64,000 nucleotides of DNA from Helichrysum umbraculigerum (taxonomy: Eukaryota; Streptophyta; Magnoliopsida; Asterales; Asteraceae), in assembly GCA_949592205.1 (NCBI GenBank), contig CATIUR010000002.1, positions 4,558,501 through 4,622,500 on the forward strand, in the 5' to 3' direction. Both the position numbers and the translations under genes were made by a program. Positions within the stretch are counted from its first letter, which is position 1. Each line of letters opens with the position of its first letter. The notes under the pieces are model-generated. The model made no database searches, was not told where the DNA came from, and saw nothing but the letters and a program-made list of their open reading frames with translations. Shown piece after piece: positions 33,391 through 43,593 of the stretch.

Positions 33391-36300
33391 TCATACTCCG
33401 GCGGCGATCAACAAAGATATAGCCGGCTTGTACAATGCCACAGCGCCATGGGTCCCACTCGAATACTTCCTGTAAATCACCTTCCTCTTCTCATCATCTT
33501 TAGCCATCAAGTGAAACATAGCCATCCTTTTAGCACACTCAATCACTTGCACATCCTTAAATCCACTATGCATTTCCAACGTCTCGTGCCACACGTGTGT
33601 CTTGTTCAACGCCGCACGTGCTGCATACACAGCCGCCGCAGCCACCATCGATGGACAGAATCTGATTATCTCGTAATTCATCATTCCCAGTTCAGCATAA
33701 AAGTACACCATATTTTCCATCTGTAACAAAAGGGTAAAAATGATGTTTTTTTTTTTGAAAGGCTAGATATATTATATAAGTCTATTAGCAAGAAGCTAGA
33801 TAGACAAAGAAATACATACACCAATTACAACACCAATTACAACACCAATACTACACACCCGTTTTGGATATGACTAGCACTAAATCCGAACTGAAAGGGA
33901 TCTAAAAGGGATGAAAAAAACCTGACATAATCAGGAAAAAATCCCCGATTATAGGTAAAAATGATGTTAGTACTAGTATCAAAATCTTCATCATTATTAA
34001 TGAAAACAGAATGTAACTAGACCAGAAAAATGTACATAACATGTTATATTATTAAAAAGATATAAACTTTAATACTCTTACTGTAATCAAAACCCAAATG
34101 TAACTAGACCAAAAAAATGTACACAGCATGTTAAACACTTAAAAAACAACAGTGTAACGAATTCTACAAATAAATAATATAACTAGACCAAAAATATGTA
34201 CACAGAATGTTAAAAACTTGAAAAAACAACAGTGTAACAAATTCTACAAATAAAGTTGCATAGCTAAAAAAAAACTTACTGTGATATCGTGTGGAACTCC
34301 GGCAGCTTTGATGAACCGGGTAAGGAAAACATAAGGTGTGGGGACAGTTAAATTCCATTCGAGTCGACCCAAGATTCGTTTCTCCATCACTAAAACATGT
34401 CGGTGCTCATAAGCTCGATCAGAGATTTGAACGAAATCATTGACTTCAGGAGCCCAAATTTCTTCATATTTTGAGGCAATAAGCATTGCACTCATGCCAA
34501 CACATTGCAGTTCTCTTCTAGCAACCGTTTCAGCAGCCAAGAAACGGTCAACAATGTTAATTGTGAGGTACAATGTTTCATTAGTGAGCTCAAACTTGTT
34601 GTGTACTTCGATCAGCCAGTCGATCAGAATCGCCCTCATTTTGTCATTGATTTCGGGCTGTGAGTGCATGTAGTCGTGAACCTTACCCTCATTCTGCATC
34701 AATACCACATCAAATAGTTCAATAAAACAGTAAACACCAATTTGGGCCAGGTTTACAGGTCAGCCTGAATAGTTTTGTGCCAACCCATTTTGACCCGAAC
34801 TTAACAGCAGATAGATAAAATTATTATATGTAAAAACCTAAAAATAACAGTTTAGATCATTCTGCATTAATCCCACATCAAAAGGTTCCAATATGGCAAT
34901 GCGGGCCGACCCAAATGATTATGTGGAAACCCATATTGACCCAAATCAAATACGTAGATATTACAGTTTTAGATCATTTAGCATTGATCCCACATCAAAG
35001 ATTGGATGGCAATGTGGGCCGACCCAAATGATTATGTGGAAACCCATATTGACCCATATCAAATACGTAGATATTACAGTTTTAGATCATTTAGCATTGA
35101 TCCCACATCAAAGATTGGAATATGGAAATTCGGTTCAACCCAAATGATTTTGTGTATATCCAACCCAAATTAATTTGTAGATAGATTTATCAAATTATTA
35201 TATGTAAAATCGTAGATATTACAGTTTAGATCATTTTGCATTAATCCCACATCACATATTGGACCAAGTATGCATTGCAGTGTATTATTCAGGTCGACCC
35301 ATATGATTTTGTGCCAATCCAACCCAAATTAAACACTATATAGATAATTATTATATGTATATATATAACTGACCCATTTAAAAACAAATAAGACTGTACA
35401 AAGAGTATTCATTGCAGTGTATTATGTATATGTAAATATACCTCTACGAGTTTGTAGAATTTGTATATATCTTCGACATACTCAACAGCTGCTAGCTCAT
35501 TGTCGACATCTTCAGCATCAATGTCAACGATATTCTTTGGTTTTGTCTTGTAGTTAAGGCCACAGGCAGCCTTGCTTCTAGCAGTAAGTGTTGAAGTCAG
35601 CGACGATTGAGGTTTCTTGTTTCGTGAATTTGATGATTCAGGTTTCGCCTTTTCTATTGTATCCGGGCTGATCTCAATCACCTCTACATTTTGTGGGACT
35701 GGTGGTGGTTTGGGCTTCACTGTTGCTTTCTTCTTGGGTTGTACCATTTTGTTGTTATCAGCATTCATGGTTAAAGGTTTCTGTAAGATAACATAAAAAA
35801 GTGAAACTTGATTACAATCTAACTGTAAATTAGTGATTAATGGAAATAATTAAGGATTAATTTTTTTACCTTTTTGTTTTCTGCTGCTTCTTTTTGAGCA
35901 TTGGCTAGTAATTGTGCACAAAAACTTCTTGTAACAGGGCGAGTGACTGCTGGAAGTGGCTTGCCATCTAGTGGCCGGAGAGTGACTAGGTTTCCGATAT
36001 CACCAAGTGCACGGCGGCTCTTGTTTTGTCCGGCTGCTGGAGCCACCACCATGTTCTTCTGCTTCATAACCCCAACTGCTTCACCTTTATCAATCACAAA
36101 AACAAAATTTTCAATCTTTAAATCAAGAGAGTTTAAAAAAACGAAAACCCACTTACAAGATTGATTCTCTTAACCAAGAAAGTTAATAAAACAGAAGTCC
36201 CATTTACAAGATTCGACTTTTAGATGAAAAAAAGTATGAAAAAACAAAAGCCCATTTATAGATATTAAGAATTTGATGTTGGGGTTCAATCTTTCGAATC

Positions 36301-36847
36301 AAAGTGGACATAAACAGATCATGGCAGATATAATAATTAAATAAAAAGGATCTAGCATCTATTTACACAAAACATCAGAAACCCAGAAATCTAACTCATA
36401 AACAATAAATAAGAATCAGATGCATATTTGTTCAAAAAAAGTTAAACCCCATCAACAAAAAACCCTTAAAATAGTATCTATCTAACAACAAGATATCTAC
36501 TGTATTTGATTTCGACTATTCAAATCCAGAAGATATCAAAATATTAAAGCCACCTTGGGATTCATATAAAAAGAACAGATCTATATCCAAGATAACGAAA
36601 ACTCATCATAACAGTTAGAATCAATCATAAATCCAACACCAAAATCTTTCGTTTTCAATGACGTAAATTCAAAAAAAATCTGAATTTTCAAAAACCCATC
36701 AAAACCCACAAATCTAAATCGAAAACAAACAAAATACCAACAAATCCAATTAAACCTCGAATCAATTAACAATATACGTATAATCAGGGTAAATCAAGAT
36801 AGATGAATACCTCTGTTTTGCTCTTGAATAATATGTCTTGAACCCAT
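33391..36847 (-). CDS. CYCB1: G2/mitotic-specific cyclin, B1 type
   Basis: Regulatory subunit of cyclin-dependent kinase that drives mitotic entry. Exons (minus): 36847-36811, 36084-35870, 35780-35442, 34693-34280, 33720-33391, with GT-AG introns; total 444 residues, normal for plant B1 cyclins. The N-terminal destruction box RRALGDIGN (residues 36-44) fits RxxLGxIxN and marks the protein for APC/C degradation. The cyclin box opens with MRAILIDWLIEVH (216-228); SKYEEIWAPEV and the second fold (MVYFYAELG, PSMVAAAAVYAAR, YRKYS) follow. Exon 1 is only 37 bases. Two MSA promoter boxes 150-175 bp upstream of the ATG predict G2/M expression. Intron 3 is filled by a tandem repeat that copies the 3' splice site. 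The member number within CYCB1 cannot be given. Confidence 0.95.
33732..34279 (-). other. Cyclin B1 intron 4
   Basis: Intron between exons 4 and 5 (full intron 34279-33721). It contains degenerate repeats of a gtaactagaccaaaaa/aatgtacacagaatgtta unit, about 80 bp period, at roughly 34010-34260. No other feature. Confidence 0.6.
34692..35376 (-). repeat. Intron 3 tandem repeat that includes the 3' splice site
   Basis: Five imperfect units of about 115-160 bp span intron 3 of the cyclin gene. Plus-strand units start near 34692, 34851, 34967, 35081 and 35223 with a form of gatcattctgcattaatccc and contain gacccaaatgattatgtgg. The unit touching exon 4 contains the real acceptor. The next unit keeps a complete gcag|aatga mimic (about 34860), while the outer units have lost the AG (gcta and gcaa). 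Confidence 0.85.
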
Positions 36848-36995
36848 CTTTTCGAAATCGATTCGATAAACAGATTGAAATCAAACAAAGAACACGTTGT
36901 CTCTCCCTAAATCACTAACACACACTATTGAAATGATGAATGAAATCTGGGGTCACACACCCCTTTTGAAGCCAAAGATGTATCCGCTCTCCTGA

Positions 36996-37006
36996 CCCAA
37001 CGGTCT
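36996..37006 (+). promoter_or_regulatory. MSA (M-phase-specific activator) box 1
   Basis: cccaacggtct matches the MSA consensus YCYAACGGYYA at 10 of 11 positions. It lies about 150 bp upstream of the cyclin B1 ATG. MSA boxes are bound by three-repeat MYB3R factors and give G2/M expression. Paired with an inverted box at 37013. Confidence 0.8.
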
Positions 37007-37012
37007 AATTTC

Positions 37013-37023
37013 TAGCCGTTAGA
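37013..37023 (-). promoter_or_regulatory. MSA (M-phase-specific activator) box 2
   Basis: The minus strand reads tctaacggcta, an exact match to YCYAACGGYYA, in the orientation of cyclin B1 transcription. It lies 166-176 bp above the start codon, 6 bp from box 1 and opposite to it. Confidence 0.85.
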
Positions 37024-37541
37024 CTATTTAAAAATTGTATTTTATTATGCCCTAAAGTATTTTCTTATTACAGAATCTGATAGTTTACAATTACACCCCC
37101 TTTAGTTTCTAGTTTTCACAATTAAACACTACATAAGTTTTGCCTTTATTTTGGAGCTTCCCATGTTTAGTGCACAATAAAATAGCAATTTCCTTTTTCT
37201 TCTAATTACACATATGAGTAAAAAGATGTTGAAATCATAATAAATTAATAAATCATGCAAACTTTAACAATGTAACCGGAATAATTAACATATGTCATCT
37301 ATTATGATTGACACATCTAATATATTTTGTTGTATGGTTAAAATTTTGTTCATCGTGTGTCAAGTTGGTGTTCTTGTTACTGAGATAATATTATCCGCAT
37401 TTTATATCCTTTATTAGTTTAGTTTAGAAAGGTTGTAAACAAAATGATAAGTAATACACTTGTTGAGAAAAAAATATGAACCCTCATAAGTCAAAATAAA
37501 TTGACACATCTTACATGTTTGTTTATTTACCTTTGTGTATT

Positions 37542-37581
<40 letters not shown>

Positions 37582-38303
37582 AATAAAATAAAATGGAAAA
37601 AAAAAATCATTTAAGTCATTTGTAAAGCTGTGTTATTGGTTAATAACGTTTGATGAGGTGAAAAACAAAATACACGTGTGTGCAGAAATTACACAGGTAA
37701 CATCATGATACGGGAAAATGCAACCATTTAGGGGTGTTCAAATTTCAATATGTGATTTGTACCCAAAAACTGATTATATGTCGAACCAAACCCACATGTT
37801 AAAATGTAGATTCGAATTTTAACGCCAAACTTTGGTTTGGTTCAATTGCATACAATTGAACCGCCGCTAATTTCATACCTCAAGTAAGCATTGCACTATT
37901 AACATCTCGGAAAACTCGTTTCTATGTAGCCATGTAGGACACAACTTTCGAATAATTATCACAACTTTGTATCAACCAATTCAAATCAAGAGACAAAACC
38001 CACACTGGTAATCAAATTTCAACAACAAAACAATCCCCCAGAGACTAAAGCTTTGATCTAAGAGTTCGTCGTTATATTAGAATTACAAAGAAAGTGCAAA
38101 CGAAGAACTCAGTAAAAAAAATTGTTACAACCGATAAACAGGCAAACCAAAACTATGCCTATAAGGGATGCACAAATGATCAAATTAGTAGAAGAAAACC
38201 CAATTAAACACACCCAAAAGAACACACTCAAAATTAGAAGTGAAAAAAAAAATGAAATAATCAAATCCACTTTGGGAACCTTGTCATACTTGCATTAGTG
38301 AAG
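37024..38303. other. Intergenic between cyclin B1 and SCAB1
   Basis: AT-rich. It contains a T run of about 35 bases (about 37543-37577). A hAT-like left end, aggggtgttcaaatttc (from 37730), is followed by about 130 bp with aaccaaaccc phrases and no partner end, so it is a fragment. The lower end presumably holds the SCAB1 3' UTR. Confidence 0.5.
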
Positions 38304-41300
38304 TCAGAGAAGATAAAGTGATGCTTGATCATCTGGTCCAGCCAGCACCACCTGCCATTCAAAATTTACAACCTATCAGAACCAGTATCTTGTTTACAAT
38401 CATCATGAGAAGGGATCGAGTCAAGACATTTTTTGTGCATAAATTTAACGAAAACACTTGTGAATGAGATTTGCATTCATTAAAATGGAGTTAATAAAGA
38501 GGATAAGTACATACATTACAGTCAAGAGCGTATCTTCGGGCTAGAACAATGGCTGCGTTTCTTTCTCGTTCTGATTCAAACACCAATACAAAAGATTGCC
38601 CTTTTCTAGCTTGCCAAAACAATGATTTAGCTGCCAGATTCCCGCCACCTCTAAATCCACATAACTGAAATTTGGTGGAAAAAATGTGGTAAGAACACTT
38701 CCCTCAAACGAACTTAAGATGTGATTTGCTTAGCCCTTTTGGCATTTAGAACTTTTACTTGGGTGTATGGTGTAAGGAGAAACAAAAATGTGACTATGGA
38801 TTGATTAGCTTGGCATCAACAGCATTGAGAGGTATGCCATAATACACAACATAATCGGTCCACAGAATGGATCAAAAAAAGGAAAAAACATGCTTGGATG
38901 TTTAGTGTTAACAAAAAATTTATGCGAACTATATTCATACTGATATCGTAATTCTCCATGTTTATGGCCTATATCTATAACTTTAAATAAACTGTAATGT
39001 ATTTAACAGATTTTTCTTCTTGAAACATGTTTGAAGTCGTGTTAATTTAGACATAGTAAGATACTAAGATTGACCTCAAAATGAAGTATTACCTGCATTG
39101 ATGTAGAGGAATAAGCATCCCTGGCCTTGGTGATCCATCCTTTTGAGAGCTTCACTCTCATTTTCCCCACACGTAACAAGTGGGCAGAATGTGACGAGTA
39201 ATTTCTTCCATTCATCTGGGAGATCACAACCTGTAATACAAAACCTTTGATTTAATTTGAATTCATCCTGATTCCTATAGAAATAAGAACAATTGTCTTA
39301 TTTGGGATGTTTATCAAGTTAAATCACATCATTGCCTACGTCATTTTGTGTCATATCACTCACGGTCCCAAAGATTCCCTTTAGTGTTCTGTCATTATTG
39401 AAAGATATTTTGGATGCTTGACTATTAGTCTTTCTTCATATCGTTCTATCAGAAAAGTCCATAGCTTAATCTTTTAGCACTTTATCATAATGTCCACGAT
39501 TATTATTTTCATGGGATTGAAAAAGGATATAGTCCCTATCAAATTTTATAGATAACATACACTGAACTCAGAATTGCTTTTCCGAGAATGCGTCTCCACG
39601 TAAGTCTCCAATCCAACAGCTGTTGCAAAAGCCATCATGAAAACTTTTATACTTAGTTATCAGAATTTCATGGTACCGGATAAGTAAATAGTAACGGTGA
39701 TAAAATCAGTAAAAAGTAGGTAAACATTTTAGTGTTGGCCTTAGGAAGGGGGAGGGGAGGTCAAAACAAAAGGATAAGAAAAGGACAAACCAGGTTGTAC
39801 ATGGCAAGTTGTTGTCACAGTAGATTTTTGGCCATTTGAGATAACATCAACTTGCAAAATCCGTCCAACATCGTAGGGCTCCGGAGCATAAACTGATTTG
39901 TTAGCACCTGAAATAAGTTCCCTTCTGCTACATTGTGTTGATAAGCGATACCACTGGATTGAACATTTTGAGAGCTCCATGGCTTCTTCCGAACACGGTT
40001 GAAGTCGTAAAATTGAGCCCAAACTTCCAGAACCTTCTAATGAGTATAAGCTTAACTTGTTCTCCTCGGCCCATTTCTTCAGCGTTAGCTGCATACAGAT
40101 TAGGAAAGTTAAGTTGATTAAAATATAAATACAAATTACAAAACAAAAGAAACAAAGGAATATTGATTAACGACCTCCGTCAAAAGATCTTGACAAAGCA
40201 CATTTTGGGTTCTCCCAAAAATATGCAACAATTTCTTTTCTTTTTTTTGGTAAAAAATTCGACCCAAAGTTGCATTTCTGCTTATTAATTATAACTTGAA
40301 ATTATCAACTTTGATGTTGACACACAACTTTTTTGATTTGTTCTTATTAAAGGTAAATTGTAGACATTATTTCAATAATTTGTACGTTATTACAAACTAT
40401 GGGCCAAGTCAAAATTTGTTTTTATTCGGTTGGAGGGGATAATAATTTTAATGAGGCAATAATTTCAACTCCATTTTATTTCTATAAAGCAAAATACCTC
40501 TTGCTGAAGCTTTACTGAAAATGCAGACTTTTCTTGGATCTGTAGTCTTAATGCTCGAAGCTCATGTTCCATGTCCATCACCTAGAAAGCAAAGGCATAA
40601 CAAATAGATTAACTTCAACTTGAAGCAATAGCACTTCATCAATGTGCCAACTGCCAAACCTAGATTTTAAGATGGTAGACACAATAAGGGTTGACCTAGA
40701 AACACAATTTCCAGTTATTTATCACGCATTTATTAAAGAAAATGACAAGTACCTTGCAGGGGTGATGCAACAACCTGATTCTTCTAGCCTGCTGGATTTC
40801 CTCCACCATCTCCTCCATTTCCTGGCAAGAAGTCAGTAAATTAGATTCAAGAAGGGAAAAACAATATATAAGATCCTTAACCCTATTTATCAGTAGTATC
40901 TAATGAAATGAAAGCACAACAGATTTTAAAGGAGGTAAAAAAATATTAAGCATGGTATAGACACGTTACCTGCTTTCCTGAGGTAAGTGATACCCTTTCT
41001 TGCTCATCAAGAGCCTCCCCAATTCTTCGTACCACTGCTTTGGCACTCTCAATTTCAGCACAAGCAAAAGACCTTTCTTGGTTTACCAACTTTTTAGCAT
41101 CTTCCGAAGCCTACAAATAAATAATAGAATCATTATCTTATACTGTGAAGATATAATTACAACATGGGAAATTGCTCTGAAAATGAAGAGTTCAAACAAA
41201 AAATTCAGTCAAAGAATTTGAGAAATGTTCTTTACATATTACACTAACTACATAGTACTGCATGGTTACCCATATAACCTGCTGACTATAAGTTACTAAC

Positions 41301-42141
41301 TAGGTGATCATCATTATGAACTACTGACTAGACCAAAACTACATGTTGTAATTATAAAGAAATATTCTATCGGTGTCCTTTTTCCCAGTGAACAAGTTAC
41401 CTGTTTGAGAAAGTTTGCAAGTCTCTTCACTTCAAACTTCTCCTGTATCAACTCCCCTTCATTTTGAGTCAACTTTACTGCCAATGCTTCCACCTACAAC
41501 AACGTATCGACCACAAAAACCTTCAGACTAGTCACTAGGGAATACAGCATATGATTTATGATTCTTTTTAACCATGTCATTATGTCATAAGAAAAAACCT
41601 TCTTAAAGCATAAATTAACATGTAAAAAAGGATAAATGAAATGGTATACCATTGAGATTGCTTTTTCAACATCTTCTTTATTCCGGCCAGCCACGCGTCC
41701 TCTTAAGTACTCCAAAGCATCTCTGAGTTTCTTCAAAAGTACATGACCCTCTAAGGAAGCCACATCTCTGAGTTTGGCCTACATTAAAAGAACACGATGC
41801 AATTATCGGCACAAAGTTCTATCATTTTTTTGTAAAACCAAATAGTTTTAGTATACCTCATTGGACAACTTAGCTGCAGCAGACAAATTCTTGTCAAACT
41901 TACTGGCCAGGTCACGGACTGAGAGACGTTTGTGCTGATCAGATAGCTGCTCAGTTTCTTGTGCCACCACCTCTTTCAATGGTGGGCCCTTACTATGCAT
42001 GGTTGCTTCATCCAAAATCTGATTATCAGGACCTAATTTGTATTTGGGGAACTTATTTGATATGAAACTCACATCTGCTGATACCGACAAAACAGCTTGC
42101 ATCTGCGTCTCATCTACCACCTCAGGGCTTACCTTCGTCAT
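38304..42141 (-). CDS. SCAB1: Stomatal closure-related actin-binding protein (SCAB1)
   Basis: Plant-specific actin filament binder and bundler that stabilises filaments and is needed for normal stomatal closure. Eleven coding exons (minus): 42141-41857, 41778-41650, 41493-41401, 41110-40970, 40821-40753, 40581-40498, 40088-39791, 39619-39561, 39230-39093, 38664-38515, 38351-38304; all GT-AG. The product is 497 residues; Arabidopsis SCAB1 is about 496. Order: N-terminal actin-binding part with the KRLSVRDLASKF motif; a long coiled coil (about residues 95-275, LLKKLRDALEYLRGRVAGRN); an Ig-like part with ELISGANKSVYAPEPYDVGR (about 325-344); a C-terminal PH-like domain (LCGFRGGGN, FESERERNAAIVLARR) ending in LAGPDDQ. 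No frame lesion. The name is safe at family level; the exact paralogue is not known. Confidence 0.95.
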
Positions 42142-42159
42142 CTTTGTAGACTATATGTT

Positions 42160-43234
42160 CTACAAAATAAGAAGAATACGATTACTAGAGGCAAATATAG
42201 AAAATGCAATGATCTCGTACTTTATACTACCTAACTTAAAGTCTACTAGTTAGATATTCTATATTTCATAGTACAACGTTACATTCAGCAAGCAAGTCAA
42301 TTAAATGTCAATCCTTTTTTGGATTATTTTGTAATTCCTTGTTAATTTCAAATCATCGGTCCAACTAGAACTCTTGAAACCCCTGCTCCCAGATCTTGCA
42401 GAAACATTTTCTTTACTAAATATCTTCTACACAAAGTAAATACACCCATTGTCCCACCAAAAAGGAATTCCATGATAGCTGGACTTTTCAAAGTCTTATC
42501 AGTCTTTTATTCAAATTTACAACTCATAAAGTTGTTCATGTTTCAAGCCACAAAATACTAGCAATTACCAGGTAGTTATCAAAATTTGTTCTACAAAACA
42601 CAAAATGCTACATACTTTGATTTTCAAAAGTCAAAACTAGACTTTTTTTTTTTTGTTGACAATAAAGTATCAAAGTTATAGCAAGATAGCAGATCTACTT
42701 AAACTTTCAACAAATTTGTTCAAATCACCATCCACCATGTCACAGAATATAAGCAAAGGATCAAATTACCTTCCAAAATAATTTAATAACATAAAAAGGT
42801 TGAACAAGAAAACCTACAAATTGAGTAAGAATTTAGTAAAAGCATATAACAATAATAAAAAAATATTAAAAAATAACATCCTCTTATAGTCTCATCTTAA
42901 ACAAAAAATAGTTGAATTTAATTAACTATTCTGGAAACAAACATCAAAATCAGGTTACACCATACCTTAATTCATCTTCTAATAACAAAAACTACATAAA
43001 TAAATAATAAACTAATTTATAAATATTTAAAACTTTTTTGAAGTATTGTCTCAATCAAAAGTACTTTTTCTCAACTACATTACAACAACTACACCAACTG
43101 AATTCATAAATAAACACATGATCATAACACAAAATAAAGCTCAACTGATAATAAAACAAGCATCGTGATCACAAATTAGCAATATACATGCATTATGAAG
43201 TACAGAAACCCTAGATTGAAGAGTGTGTACTTAC
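42160..43234 (-). other. 5' leader intron of SCAB1
   Basis: A strong donor, ctct|gtaagtac, lies at 43234 on the minus strand. An acceptor, ttttgtag, ends at 42160, 18 bases above the ATG. The 1.07 kb between is T/A-rich and non-coding. The untranslated first exon lies above 43234, with transcription probably starting near 43270-43330. A long first intron often raises expression in plants, but that is not shown here. Confidence 0.65.
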
Positions 43235-43593
43235 AGAGAAGAAGAATAGTGTGTGAAAATTGAAGGTGTAAATAGTGTGTGTGTTTTTGACTGAGCTCAC
43301 ATGATAGTTTTAGAGAGAGAAAGTGAGGGAATGATGTCAAGGAGTGATTGTTGTCTGTGAAGAATGAAGAATCCTAAAAATGAGATATAGATACATGTTT
43401 GTGTATCTATATATTATGACTGTGAGCATATGTATGCTTTTGGAAAAAGCAGAAATGTAGAAATAAATAAAATTAAAACTGAAAAGGAAAAGCTGTTGTC
43501 CTTCACTTGGTCCCATCCAACCAAAGACACATCATAACTTTGCTTATTTTTTCACTTTTTTACTTGCCGTTAAACGTAAAAAATGCGATATTA

